A DNA stretch of 64,000 nt from Pilimelia anulata (GCF_014647895.1 NZ_BMQB01000001.1:682001-746000), one strand, 5' to 3'. Shown: positions 1 through 8,114, counted from the stretch's first letter. Notes: generated from the sequence alone by a model not told the origin. A program made the numbers and translations.

Positions 1-2
1 CC

Positions 3-509
3 ACCGCCGCACCGGCGGTCCGGGCGCCAGCCGGCTCGGAACCCGCTGCCGTGGCGAAGCCCGCGCCGCCGAAGCGGGCCGCGCGGAGGCGAGCCAAGCC
101 GGCCCCGACCGAAGCGTCGCCGGCGGACCGGCCCACCCCGGACCGGGCGGCCCCGGACCGGGCGGCCACGGATCGGGCGGAAACGCATCAGCCGGCCCCG
201 GCTCGGCCGCCCACAGGCCGACCCGCCGCGGAGCAGCCGGCCACGGCCCTGCCGCCCGCAGACCAGCCGCCTGCAGACCGGTCGACGGCAGGCCAGCCGG
301 CAGCAGACCCGCCGGCCACGGCCCGGACGCCGGCAGACCAACCGGCCGCAGACCAACCGGCCGCCGACCAGCCGGCCAGCGACCAGTCGCCCAGCGACAA
401 GCCGGCAGCGGGCCAGCCGTCGGCGGAGGTGGCCGCCGAGCCGCCCGCCGCCCCGCGGCGCCGTCCACGCCGGACCGCGGCGCGCAAAGAGCCGCGCAAG
501 GAGACATGA
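3..509 (+). CDS. C-terminal tail of a truncated gene, Ala/Pro-rich
   Basis: The reading frame is open from the first bases of the window, so the gene starts upstream and only its end is seen. It encodes a low-complexity tail: a basic patch (KPAPPKRAARRRAKP), then about 100 residues of imperfect repeats built on ADQPA, ADRP and AGQP units, then a second basic patch (PRRRPRRTAARKEPRKET) before the stop. Tails like this occur on actinobacterial nucleic-acid-binding and cell-envelope proteins, but no folded domain is visible here. The product cannot be named from this part. Confidence 0.6.
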   Translation, partial: TAAPAVRAPAGSEPAAVAKPAPPKRAARRRAKPAPTEASPADRPTPDRAAPDRAATDRAETHQPAPARPPTGRPAAEQPATALPPADQPPADRSTAGQPAADPPATARTPADQPAADQPAADQPASDQSPSDKPAAGQPSAEVAAEPPAAPRRRPRRTAARKEPRKET

Positions 510-613
510 GCCACCCCCACCCACCGCCGGAAACACCCCGATAAGCGAAGCAAGCCCGCTTCACCCGCCGCCGACCCCGCGGTCGCGGACTGGCGTCCGT
601 ACCCGGGGTCTGG

Positions 614-619
614 CACGAT
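614..619 (+). promoter_or_regulatory. Candidate -10 element for the sir leader transcript
   Basis: CACGAT keeps the conserved second A and last T of a TANNNT -10 box and lies 6 bases before the ATG at 626. That spacing fits a leaderless mRNA starting at the ATG. A weak -35 (TGGCGT, 591-596) is 17 bases upstream. The same geometry is seen at the second leader peptide (10896-10976). Confidence 0.35.
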
Positions 620-625
620 GGGCGC

Positions 626-778
626 ATGTTCACCGCCGCCGGGACATCGACTGCCGCCGCTCCGCGGTCGATGAACGCCGCCCCGCGGCCCGCGGACACC
701 GCCGCCGGTGTATGGCTGGTGTGCCGCCGCTACGTGGATTACGGGCGCGTCCGCAGCGCCATCTGTCCGGCCTCCTGA
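626..778 (+). CDS. Cysteine-type leader peptide upstream of sulfite reductase
   Basis: A short ORF ends with VCRRYVDYGRVRSAICPAS. This matches the actinobacterial putative leader peptide pattern (SRRHVDLCRV-x-C) found upstream of sulfur-assimilation genes, where ribosome progress over cysteine codons is thought or shown to set expression of the operon below. From ATG 626 it has 50 residues; ATG 671 in the same frame gives 35. Neither has a Shine-Dalgarno sequence, and 626 sits just behind a -10-like box, which favours a leaderless start there. The interval to sir (779-897) has GC-rich inverted repeats, including CGGGC-GCCCG and GGGCGTG-CACGCGCCC, the latter just before the sir ribosome binding site. 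The attenuation role is inferred from the family. Confidence 0.7.
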   Translation: MFTAAGTSTAAAPRSMNAAPRPADTAAGVWLVCRRYVDYGRVRSAICPAS

Positions 779-897
779 CCCCGGTAGCAGTCCCGCTCCG
801 GGCACGTGGCCCGCCTCTTCCCGGCTCGTCGAGCCGCCCGAGCGCCCCGCCGTGGGCGTGCGCCGCCACGCGCCCCCATCCGTCAGGAGGACGCCGC

Positions 898-2574
898 ATG
901 GCGGCGACAACCAGTACCCGCCCCCGCCCCGCGCGCGGCGAGGGCCAGTGGGCGCTCGGCCACCGGGAGCCCCTCAACGCCAACGAGCAGTTCAAGAAGG
1001 ACGGCGACCCGCTGGCCGTCCGGGCGCGGATCGAGACGATCTACGCCAAGCGCGGGTTCGCCAGCATCGACCCGTCCGACCTGCGCGGCCGGTTCCGCTG
1101 GTTCGGCCTGTACACCCAGCGCCGTCCCGGCTTCGACGGCGCCAGCACGGCGGCGCTGGAGCCGCACGAGCTGGAGGACGAGCGCTTCATGCTGCGCGTC
1201 CGGATCGACGGCGGCCGGCTCGACCTGGCCCAGCTCCGGGCGATCGCCGAGGTGTCGCAGCGGTTCGGCCGCAACACCGCCGACCTGACCGACCGGCAGA
1301 ACGTCCAGCTCCACTGGATCCGGATCGAGGACATGCCGGAGATCTGGCGGATCCTCGAGGACGTCGGCCTGTCCACCACCGAGGCGTGCGGCGACTGCCC
1401 GCGGGTCATCGTGGGCAGCCCGGCCGCCGGGATCTCCGCCGCCGAGGTGCTCGACGCGACGCCGGCGATCGACGAGATCACCAGCCGGTTCGTCGGCGAC
1501 TCGTCGCTGGCCAACCTGCCGCGCAAGTGGAAGTCCTCGATCTCCTGGCTGGCCGACACGCCGTACGAGACCAACGACATCTCGTTCGTCGGCGCGGTCC
1601 ACCCGGAGCACGGCCCGGGCTACGACCTGTGGGTCGGCGGCGGCCTGTCCACCAACCCGATGCTCGCCCAGCGGCTCGGCGTGTGGGTGCCGCTGGCCGA
1701 GGTCGCGGACGTGTGGGTGGCCGCGGTCCGGCTGTACCGGGACTACGGCTTCCGCCGGCTGCGCCACCGCGCCCGGGTGAAGTTCCTGGTCGCCGACTGG
1801 GGCGTGGAGCGGTTCCGCAAGGTGCTGGAGGACGAGTACCTGCACCGCCCGCTGGTCGACGGCCCGCCGCCGGAGCTGCCGGCGCACCCGATCGACCACG
1901 TGGGCGTGCACGAGCAGGCCGACGGCCTGCGGTACGTCGGGGTCTCGCCGATCGCCGGCCGGGTCTCCGGCGACACCCTCGCCGCGATCGCCGACCTGGC
2001 CGCCGCGTACGGCTCGGGCCGGACCCGGACCACCGCCGGGCAGAAGATCATCATTCTGGACGTGCCCGCCGAGCGGGTCGAGGACCTGGTCGCGGCGCTG
2101 GACGTTCTCGGCCTGGAGAGCCGCCCGTCGACCTGGCGGCGGCGGACGCTGGCCTGCACCGGCATCGAGTTCTGCAAGCTGGCGATCGTCGAGACCAAGG
2201 CCCGCGCGGTCACGCTGGTCGAGGAGTTGGAGCGCCACCTCGCCGAGCAGGACCTGGACATCTCGATCAGCCTGAGCGGCTGCCCGAACGCCTGCGCCCG
2301 GACCCAGGTCGCCGACATCGGCCTCAAGGGCCAGCTCGTCCCCGGCGGCGACGGCACGATGGTCGAGGGCTTCCAGATCCACCTCGGCGGCGGGCTGGCG
2401 CTGGCCACCGGGCAGCAGGCCGGGTTCGGCCGCAAGCTGCGCGGCCTGAAGACCACGGCCGCGGAGCTGCCGGCGTACGTGCGCCGGGTCGTCGGCCGGT
2501 ACCTGGAGCAGCGTGCCGCCGGCGAGTCGTTCGCCCGCTGGGTGGCCCGGGCGGCCGAGGAGGACCTGCGGTGA
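898..2574 (+). CDS. sir: Ferredoxin-dependent sulfite (or nitrite) reductase
   Basis: 558-residue siroheme/[4Fe-4S] reductase carrying out the six-electron reduction of sulfite to sulfide in assimilation. The ATG has a perfect AGGAGG (885-890) 7 bases upstream. The two halves repeat the ferredoxin-like/siroheme fold of the family. The cluster ligands are visible: C420 and C426 (ACTGIEFC) and C462 and C466 (SGCPNAC). Nitrite reductases share this fold; sulfite is preferred because the next genes are cysH, a CbiX chelatase, mec and cysO. The stop overlaps the GTG of the next gene, so translation is probably coupled. A cysteine leader peptide precedes it. Confidence 0.92.
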   Translation: MAATTSTRPRPARGEGQWALGHREPLNANEQFKKDGDPLAVRARIETIYAKRGFASIDPSDLRGRFRWFGLYTQRRPGFDGASTAALEPHELEDERFMLRVRIDGGRLDLAQLRAIAEVSQRFGRNTADLTDRQNVQLHWIRIEDMPEIWRILEDVGLSTTEACGDCPRVIVGSPAAGISAAEVLDATPAIDEITSRFVGDSSLANLPRKWKSSISWLADTPYETNDISFVGAVHPEHGPGYDLWVGGGLSTNPMLAQRLGVWVPLAEVADVWVAAVRLYRDYGFRRLRHRARVKFLVADWGVERFRKVLEDEYLHRPLVDGPPPELPAHPIDHVGVHEQADGLRYVGVSPIAGRVSGDTLAAIADLAAAYGSGRTRTTAGQKIIILDVPAERVEDLVAALDVLGLESRPSTWRRRTLACTGIEFCKLAIVETKARAVTLVEELERHLAEQDLDISISLSGCPNACARTQVADIGLKGQLVPGGDGTMVEGFQIHLGGGLALATGQQAGFGRKLRGLKTTAAELPAYVRRVVGRYLEQRAAGESFARWVARAAEEDLR

Positions 2575-2747
2575 GCGGCCGGGTACCGACCCAGTACTGC
2601 CCGTACTGCGGCGAGGAGAACCTGTACCCGCACCTGCCGGACGAGCCGGGCGAGCGCGGCCACCCGTGGGAGTGCCGCTCGTGCGCCCGGGTGTTCACGG
2701 TGTCCTTCCGCGGGCTGCTGACCAGCGCCGAGGGGTGGGGGTCGTGA
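2571..2747 (+). CDS. Small zinc-ribbon-like protein of the sulfite reductase operon
   Basis: 58 residues, GTG start overlapping the sir stop by 4 bases and its own stop overlapping the cysH start. Two CxxC pairs (C10/C13 in YCPYC and C35/C38 in CRSC) suggest a bound zinc or iron centre. A small protein in this slot, between sulfite reductase and APS reductase, also occurs in Streptomyces cys operons, so it is probably a functional partner. A redox or assembly role for either enzyme is a guess. Confidence 0.75.
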   Translation: MSGRVPTQYCPYCGEENLYPHLPDEPGERGHPWECRSCARVFTVSFRGLLTSAEGWGS

Positions 2748-3430
2748 GCGAGCGGCTGCGCGCGGTGGCCCGGACGGCGGCCGTAGCGTTGGAGGAGGCC
2801 ACCGCCGAGCGGATCGTGGAGTGGGCGGCGGGCGAGTTCGGCGAGCGGTTCTGCGTGACCAGCTCGTTCGCCGACGCGGTCCTGGCGCACCTGGTGTCCC
2901 GGGTGGTGCCCGGCGTGGACGTGGTGTTCCTGGACACCGGCCTGCACTTCCCGGAGACGCTGCGGGTGCGCGACGAGGCGGCCCGGCAGTTGCCGATCAA
3001 GGTGCGCTCGATCCGGGCGCCGATGACCGTCGGCCAGCAGGACGGCCGGTACGGGCCGCGGCTGTTCCACCGCGACCCCGACTCGTGCTGCGCGATCCGC
3101 AAGATCATGCCGCTGCGGGACGCGCTGTCCGGGTACGACGCGTGGGCCGCCGGCCTGCGCCGCGACGAGTCCCCGGCCCGGGCCCGCACGCCCGTGGTCG
3201 ACTACGACGCCAACCGGCAGATGGTCAAGGTGGCGCCGCTGGCCCGCTGGACCGCCGCCGACGTCGACGCGTACATCGACCGGTACGACGTACCGGTCAG
3301 CTCGCTGCTGTCCGACGGCTACGCCTCGGTCGGCTGCTGGCCCTGCACCCGGCGCACCGCGCCGGGGGAGGACCCGCGGGCCGGCCGGTGGCCGCTGTTC
3401 GACAAGACCGAGTGCGGGCTGCACCCGTGA
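2744..3430 (+). CDS. cysH: Assimilatory adenylyl-sulfate (APS) reductase
   Basis: 228 residues, GTG start in a 4-base overlap with the upstream gene. It has the PP-loop fold of the PAPS/APS reductase family and the signature of the iron-sulfur APS-using type: C115-C116 (DSCC), C198/C201 (GCWPC) as cluster ligands, and the catalytic tail KTECGLH with C224. It reduces adenylyl sulfate to sulfite using thioredoxin. Because it uses APS, no APS kinase is required. The ATP sulfurylase genes cysD/cysN are not in this window. Confidence 0.92.
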   Translation: MSERLRAVARTAAVALEEATAERIVEWAAGEFGERFCVTSSFADAVLAHLVSRVVPGVDVVFLDTGLHFPETLRVRDEAARQLPIKVRSIRAPMTVGQQDGRYGPRLFHRDPDSCCAIRKIMPLRDALSGYDAWAAGLRRDESPARARTPVVDYDANRQMVKVAPLARWTAADVDAYIDRYDVPVSSLLSDGYASVGCWPCTRRTAPGEDPRAGRWPLFDKTECGLHP

Positions 3431-4203
3431 CCGCGCCGCAGCCGCTCGTGCTCGTCGCGCACGGCAGCCGGGACCCGCGGGCCGCGCCGGTGATCGAGGC
3501 GCTGGTCCGCGACGTCGCCCGGCTGCGCCCGCACGCGCCGGTCGCGGCGGCGTTCCTGGACCACGCCGGCCCGCGGGTCGACCGCGTGCTGACCGGCCTG
3601 GCCAGCCGCGGCGCCACCGGCGCCGTGGTCGTGCCGCTGCTGCTGACCAGCGCGTACCACCACCGGGTCGACCTGCCGGCCGTCCTCGCCGACGCCCGCC
3701 GGCACGGCCCGCCGATGGCGGTCACGCTCGCCGACACGCTCGGCCCGCTCAGCCGCGGGGTGGTCGCGGCGCCGCTGGTGGCGGCGCTGCGGCACCAGCT
3801 CGCGGTCCTCGGCCAGCGCTTCGACGCCGTCGTCCTGGTGGCGGCCGGGACGGCCCACGCTCCCTCGCGCACCGGCATCCGCCGGGTCGCGTCGGCGCTC
3901 GGCGAGGCGCTGCGGGTGCCGGCGGTGGCGGCGTTCGCCTCCGCCGCCGGCCCCCGGCCGGGCGTGGCCGTGTCCCGGCTGCGCGCGGCCGGCGCCCGTC
4001 GGGTGGCGGTGGCGTCGTACTTCCTGGCCCCCGGCCTGCTGTACGACGCGGCGGTCGACGACGCCCGGTCCGCCGGCGCGGTCGCGGTGGCGGCGCCGCT
4101 GGGCCGGACCCCGCACGTACCGCGGCTCGTGCTGCGCCGGGCCGCCGAGTCGGCCCAGTCCCGCTGGGCCGAACTCCCGCGCGCCCGGGCGGGCGCCCGG
4201 TAG
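3427..4203 (+). CDS. Sirohydrochlorin chelatase (CbiX family)
   Basis: 258 residues, GTG start overlapping the cysH stop by 4 bases. The N-terminus LVLVAHGSRDP carries the catalytic His of the CbiX/SirB chelatases, and the length fits a fused two-half chelatase; the second half (LVAAGTAH...) repeats the pattern. Next to sulfite reductase the likely job is inserting iron into sirohydrochlorin to make siroheme for that enzyme. A cobalt chelatase role cannot be excluded from sequence. Confidence 0.85.
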   Translation: MTAPQPLVLVAHGSRDPRAAPVIEALVRDVARLRPHAPVAAAFLDHAGPRVDRVLTGLASRGATGAVVVPLLLTSAYHHRVDLPAVLADARRHGPPMAVTLADTLGPLSRGVVAAPLVAALRHQLAVLGQRFDAVVLVAAGTAHAPSRTGIRRVASALGEALRVPAVAAFASAAGPRPGVAVSRLRAAGARRVAVASYFLAPGLLYDAAVDDARSAGAVAVAAPLGRTPHVPRLVLRRAAESAQSRWAELPRARAGAR

Positions 4204-4214
4204 GAAGGAGCATG

Positions 4215-4676
4215 ATGAGCGAGTACCCGAGTCCGGCGCAGCTCGCCCTGGTGTACGCGCACGCCGCGGACGCCTACCCCGTGGAGTGCTGCGGCTTCAT
4301 CCGGGCGTCGGACGTACGCCGCTGCGTGAACGTCCTGGACGAGCTGCACCGCGCCCGGCCGGCGGAGTACCGCACCGCCGCCACCGGGTACGCCTTCGGC
4401 GTCGCCGACCTGCGGGAGCTGTCCGACTCGTTCGACTCCGACGACCCGGTCCGCGTCGTCTACCACTCGCACCCCGACGTGGGCGCGTACTTCAGCGCCG
4501 AGGACGCGAGGTACGCCGTCTTCGAGGGCCAGCCCGTCCACCCCGTCGACCACCTGGTGGTCGACGCGACGGCGGAGGGCGTGCGGGGCGCGCGCCTGTT
4601 CCGCTTCGACCCCGCCATCGGCGCGTACGCCGCGGCGGCCACCTACGACGCACCCCACCCGGCGGTGCTGCCATGA
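4215..4676 (+). CDS. mec: JAMM-family metallopeptidase, Mec-like
   Basis: About 153 residues. ATG 4215 is preferred over ATG 4212 because the GGAAGGAG (4203-4210) would almost touch the latter. All JAMM/MPN zinc residues are present: E24 (VECCGF), H84 and H86 (HSHP), S94 and D97. In Mycobacterium tuberculosis Mec removes newly made cysteine from the C-terminus of the sulfur carrier CysO. The next gene here is cysO, which fixes the assignment. It follows the chelatase by 11 bases in the same operon. Confidence 0.88.
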   Translation: MSEYPSPAQLALVYAHAADAYPVECCGFIRASDVRRCVNVLDELHRARPAEYRTAATGYAFGVADLRELSDSFDSDDPVRVVYHSHPDVGAYFSAEDARYAVFEGQPVHPVDHLVVDATAEGVRGARLFRFDPAIGAYAAAATYDAPHPAVLP

Positions 4677-4699
4677 CCACGCACCGGAAGGAACCAGCC

Positions 4700-4975
4700 A
4701 TGTCCGTCACCGTCACGATCCCGACCATCCTGCGCAGCCACACCGGCGGCGAGAAGAACGTCGCCGCCCGGGGCAGCACGCTGCGCGAGGTGCTCAGCGA
4801 CCTGGACAGCCGGCACAGCGGCTTCGCGGGCCGGGTGATCGGCGCGGACGGGTCGCTCCAGCGCTTCGTCAACGTGTACGTCAACGACGAGGACGTGCGG
4901 TTCACCGGCGCGCTGGACACCGCGGTCCGGGCCGGCGACACGGTGACGATCCTGCCGGCGGTGGCCGGCGGCTGA
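4700..4975 (+). CDS. cysO: CysO sulfur carrier (ThiS/MoaD fold)
   Basis: 91-residue ubiquitin-like protein ending in Gly-Gly (PAVAGG), the tail that is adenylated and thiocarboxylated. ATG 4700 has GGAAGGA 8 bases upstream. An in-frame ATG at 4673 overlapping the mec stop would add nine residues. CysO-COSH is the sulfide donor for CysM, and Mec releases the product. MoeZ and CysM, its usual partners, lie at 8.1-12.1 kb rather than directly next to it. Confidence 0.9.
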   Translation: MSVTVTIPTILRSHTGGEKNVAARGSTLREVLSDLDSRHSGFAGRVIGADGSLQRFVNVYVNDEDVRFTGALDTAVRAGDTVTILPAVAGG

Positions 4976-5125
4976 CCGGGGTCGCGGCGGGACACGGGCC
5001 GCGCGATCACGGGCCGGTCGGTGTCCTCCCCGGCGGCGTGACCGCCGTCGCGGCGCCCGGGACGGCCGGGCCGTTGCTGTGGGGTCGGGTCCGTGCTGCG
5101 GGGTCGGACCGTTGCCGCGGGCTGG

Positions 5126-5524
5126 TCAGGAGGTGCGGGCGTCGAGCCGGGCCACCCGGCGCGGCCCCGCGGTCAGCCGATAGCTGGCGTCGAGCAGCTC
5201 GTTGACCTCGTCCCAGTCGGTGTCGCCGTCCAGGTCGAGGCCGATCCAGCCGTACGCGCCCAGGTAGGCGGGGACGTAGCAGCGGCCGTCGTCGAGCAGG
5301 GCCGGGCGCTCGGCGGCGTCGACCAGGACGATCACCGAGTGCTCGTGCTGCCGGTACTCGCCGTCGACCTTGATCGATCCGCCGTAGTAGGCGAACACCT
5401 TGGTCGTGTAGAACGCCGGGTGGCCGTGGGAGATCTTCTCGGCGGCGTCGGGGAAGGCGTGCGCGAGCGCCCGCACCCCGGCCAGCAGCGGGTCGGCGTC
5501 GTCGAACATGATCGGATGTCCCAT
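5126..5524 (-). CDS. MmcQ/YjbR family protein
   Basis: 132 residues, start ATG 5524. The pattern PDAAEKISHGHPAFYTTKVFAYYGG and the C-terminal YGWIGLDLDGDTDWDEVNELLDASYR block is typical of the MmcQ/YjbR (CyaY-like fold) family. These are small cytoplasmic proteins often annotated as DNA-binding, but without firm function. It is a monocistronic, ordinary high-GC gene convergent with the cysO end. Confidence 0.75.
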   Translation of the reverse strand: MGHPIMFDDADPLLAGVRALAHAFPDAAEKISHGHPAFYTTKVFAYYGGSIKVDGEYRQHEHSVIVLVDAAERPALLDDGRCYVPAYLGAYGWIGLDLDGDTDWDEVNELLDASYRLTAGPRRVARLDARTS

Positions 5525-5817
5525 GCCCGGAGGATAGGCGCCCGGACCGACAGTTCCCGCGGACGTCGAGCCGGCAATCGGACAGACAGCGCCGACAGCA
5601 GCGAATAGCCCCGAGTCCGCGAAACGAGCCATCGTCGGGGTCGGGTGATCCGATAATCGCTGCATGAGGGTTCGGGCGCGTGGCGGACTGTCCATGGAGT
5701 CGCCGGTATGTCGACCTGCCGCCCCCTTCTGCCCTCACTGCGAACGCTATCGACGTCACCAGCTTTCACCCTCCCGAGCCGCGGCCCGGAGACCGGCCTT
5801 ACTGTCGAGGAGCGGCG

Positions 5818-7236
5818 ATGACCGAGAATAGTTGGCTGTCTGCTCGCCTCATCCCCACCTCGGGGATCAACGGTGCCGAGGAGCAAGAGCGCCGGGCGAC
5901 CTCGGCGTTACTGGCGGTGATGGGTGCCGTCAGAGAGTTCGGCAGGGCGTTGACCCGACCATTCGGCGCGCCAGCCGGGCCGGTGAGCACCTTCATCGAG
6001 GTGCCCTTCGCGTTGGGTGGCGCAAAGTACTTCCCGGACGGGCTGATCCGAGTGACCCGGGGCAAGAAACAATGGACCGCCTTGGTGGAGGTCAAGACGG
6101 GCAGCAACGAACTACAGTCCGAACAGCTCGAACGCTACCTTGATATTGCCAGGGAGCAAGGGTTCGATGCTCTGATAACGATCTCGAACGAAATCCCTCC
6201 CGTGCCCGGTCAGCACCCTGTCGCTCTCGACAAACGGAAGCTCAAGAAAGTCGCGCTGCACCACCTGCCCTGGTCCGAGGTCCTGACGATTGCCGTTATG
6301 CAAAAGGAGTACCGCGGAGTAGCGGACCCCGAACAGGCGTGGATCCTGGGCGAGTTGATCCGCTACTTGGAGCATCCCCGGTCCGGTGCCCTGGAGTTCG
6401 TCGACATGGGACCCAGTTGGGTGCAGTTGCGGGAGGCGGCGGCCGCAGGAACGTTGCGTCCTGACGCCAGCGCAGCCGAGGTGGCCGGCCGGTTCGACGC
6501 ACTGGTGCGGTTTGCCGGCCTGAGGCTCGGGCGGCGCCTCGGTACCGAGGTTGTTCCGTCACTCACCAAGCGGGAGTTGACCGAACCGACCACACGCACC
6601 CAGACACTCGTCGCACAGCTCGCCGGCACCGGGACGATGACGTCCGCTCTACGCATTCCCGGCTCTGTCGGCCCGCTCTCGGTGACCGCGGATCTCCGCG
6701 CACTTCGGCTCACCTGTCACGTGGACATCGATGCCCCACGTCAGGGGAAGCCCGCCACTCGGATCAACTGGCTCGTCCGCCAATTGGTCGAAGCGCCGGA
6801 GACTGTCCGCTTGGAGTCCTTCGCCGCGCATGCGCGTGGACCGGGCAGGACGGAGCTACTCAAGGCGGTGCGCGAACAGCCGACGCTGCTGGTTGCGGAC
6901 GCCGGCAAAGAGCTTCGGGCATTCCGGGTCGCAGCGAACTCGACGGCTGGGACCAAGCGCGCCACCGGCCGTGGTTCGTTCGTCGACTCGGTACTCGATG
7001 CCATCGACAGCTTCTACGAACAGGTGATCCAGAACCTCAAACCCTGGATGCCGGCACCACTGAAACTTCGTTCGGCAGAAACAGACGTCGAGGTGGAGCC
7101 CGTGCCCCCACCTCTCGCATCGACGGCAATATCGTCACAGGACGACCCGCTCATCGAAGCGCCGTTCCCATTGCCGGGCCACGACCACCCCGATAGCACT
7201 CCGATTCCGAACGCCGGAGCTGTCCGCGATACCTGA
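5818..7236 (+). CDS. Predicted PD-(D/E)XK nuclease-core protein, lower GC, unknown role
   Basis: 472 residues, ATG preceded by GAGGAG. Residues about 55-125 look like a PD-(D/E)XK nuclease core: an acidic strand (FIEVPF), D74 in KYFPDGLIRV, then E91 and K93 in LVEVKTG followed by a Q/E-rich helix. The remaining 340 residues match nothing I recognise; the tail after 435 is proline-rich and disordered. Base composition differs from its surroundings: the 60 bases from 6121 contain 31 G+C, far below neighbouring genes. This points to recent acquisition. It sits alone, between the two halves of the cysteine locus and beside gene remnants. A defence or mobile-element role is possible; there is no partner gene. 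Confidence 0.6.
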   Translation: MTENSWLSARLIPTSGINGAEEQERRATSALLAVMGAVREFGRALTRPFGAPAGPVSTFIEVPFALGGAKYFPDGLIRVTRGKKQWTALVEVKTGSNELQSEQLERYLDIAREQGFDALITISNEIPPVPGQHPVALDKRKLKKVALHHLPWSEVLTIAVMQKEYRGVADPEQAWILGELIRYLEHPRSGALEFVDMGPSWVQLREAAAAGTLRPDASAAEVAGRFDALVRFAGLRLGRRLGTEVVPSLTKRELTEPTTRTQTLVAQLAGTGTMTSALRIPGSVGPLSVTADLRALRLTCHVDIDAPRQGKPATRINWLVRQLVEAPETVRLESFAAHARGPGRTELLKAVREQPTLLVADAGKELRAFRVAANSTAGTKRATGRGSFVDSVLDAIDSFYEQVIQNLKPWMPAPLKLRSAETDVEVEPVPPPLASTAISSQDDPLIEAPFPLPGHDHPDSTPIPNAGAVRDT

Positions 7237-7239
7237 GCG

Positions 7240-7536
7240 GGCGAGCGATCGGGTGGCTGGGGCGGTGCCCCCGGTCGGCGTACGGCATGGGTCAGCCGGC
7301 ACTTCCTCGGCGAGCCGGCCCACCGATGGTTCGGCGACGGCGACACGGTGCTGCTCGGCTGCGGCTGCGGCGACTGGGGATGCTGGCCGTTCACCGCGAT
7401 GGTCGACGTGACCGACGACGCCGTCACCTGGTCCGGCTTCCGCACAGGCCACCGCGACTGGGACTACGCCGGGCTACCGGCCCTGTCCTTCGCCCGCCAT
7501 CGGTACGTGGCCGAGCTGCGGGCGACCGCCCGCTGA
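7240..7536 (+). pseudogene. Start-less remnant of a small conserved protein
   Basis: The frame reads WVSRHFLGEPAHRWFGDGDT, then VLLGCGCGDWGCWPF and further to a stop at 7534. This resembles the C-terminal two thirds of small actinobacterial proteins with a GCG-x-x-GCWP motif, but no start codon with a ribosome binding site precedes it. Upstream the frame runs into the stop of the lower-GC gene. It is either truncated by the insertion of that gene or started from an internal GTG (7348). Confidence 0.45.
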
Positions 7537-7559
7537 CCGGCCCCGCCCGCCCCGGTTCG

Positions 7560-7690
7560 AACGCGGCGGCCGCGCACCGCGGGCTGGGTGCCGACGAGCT
7601 GGTGCTGTACTGCTGCGCCGACGATCCCGCCAGGTCGGGCGGCTCGCCGCGATCGTCCGCCGGGCCGGGGCGGCGGCGGGTCGGGGTTTG
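7560..7690 (+). pseudogene. Frame-shifted scrap resembling an LLM-class oxidoreductase C-terminus
   Basis: One frame reads HRGLGADELVLYCCADDPA, and the next frame continues QVGRLAAIVRRAGAAAGRGL. Together they look like the last 40 residues of F420-dependent luciferase-like oxidoreductases (ADELVLYC...DQVDRLA). The frame change lies near 7629-7632. No other part of such a gene is present. The match is from memory of the family pattern and is short. Confidence 0.35.
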
Positions 7691-7720
7691 AGCGGGCGGC
7701 GTACCGGAAACTGCCCGGTC

Positions 7721-8068
7721 ATGGCCACTTTCGTGACGATCGGGTACGGCGACCGGGACGGCTACGACCGCACCGACCCGGCGGTCCGCGCCGCCGCCCA
7801 CGCCCACGACGACGAACTGCGCGAGCGCGGCGGCGCGATGGGCATCGCCGGCGCGCCGGTGCTGGTCCGCAACCACGGCGCGGCCGGCGTCGGGACCGAG
7901 CCGGGCGCGTTCCTGCGCGCCCCGCTCCCGGTCGCCGGTTTCGCGGTGATCGAGGCCGACTCCATGGCGGAGGCGGTCGCGCTGGTCGCCGGGACGCCGT
8001 GCGCGGTCGCCGGCGGCGTGGTCGAGGTCTGGCCGCTGGCCCAGCAGCCCGGCGCCGCCGCACGGTGA
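7721..8068 (+). CDS. YciI-like / DGPF-domain small protein
   Basis: 115 residues from ATG 7721 (MATFVTIGYGDRDGYDRTD). The alternation of a YGD strand, a helix beginning AHAHDDEL, a LVRNHG strand and the late PVAGFAVIEADSMAEAVALV helix matches the YCII-related ferredoxin-like fold. Members are small dimeric proteins of mostly unknown activity, some dehydrohalogenase-like. It is convergent with moeZ. Confidence 0.6.
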   Translation: MATFVTIGYGDRDGYDRTDPAVRAAAHAHDDELRERGGAMGIAGAPVLVRNHGAAGVGTEPGAFLRAPLPVAGFAVIEADSMAEAVALVAGTPCAVAGGVVEVWPLAQQPGAAAR

Positions 8069-8075
8069 GCCGGCC

Positions 8076-8107
8076 GCCGGTGGGGCCCGCGAACGGCCCC
8101 CACCGGC
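8076..8107. terminator. Bidirectional hairpin between the YciI gene and moeZ
   Basis: GCCGGTGGGG (8076-8085) pairs with CCCCACCGGC (8098-8107), and CC/GG pairs extend it inward. It lies between two convergent stops. No T-run follows, as is usual in such GC-rich genomes. Confidence 0.6.
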
Positions 8108-8114
8108 GACGCGG

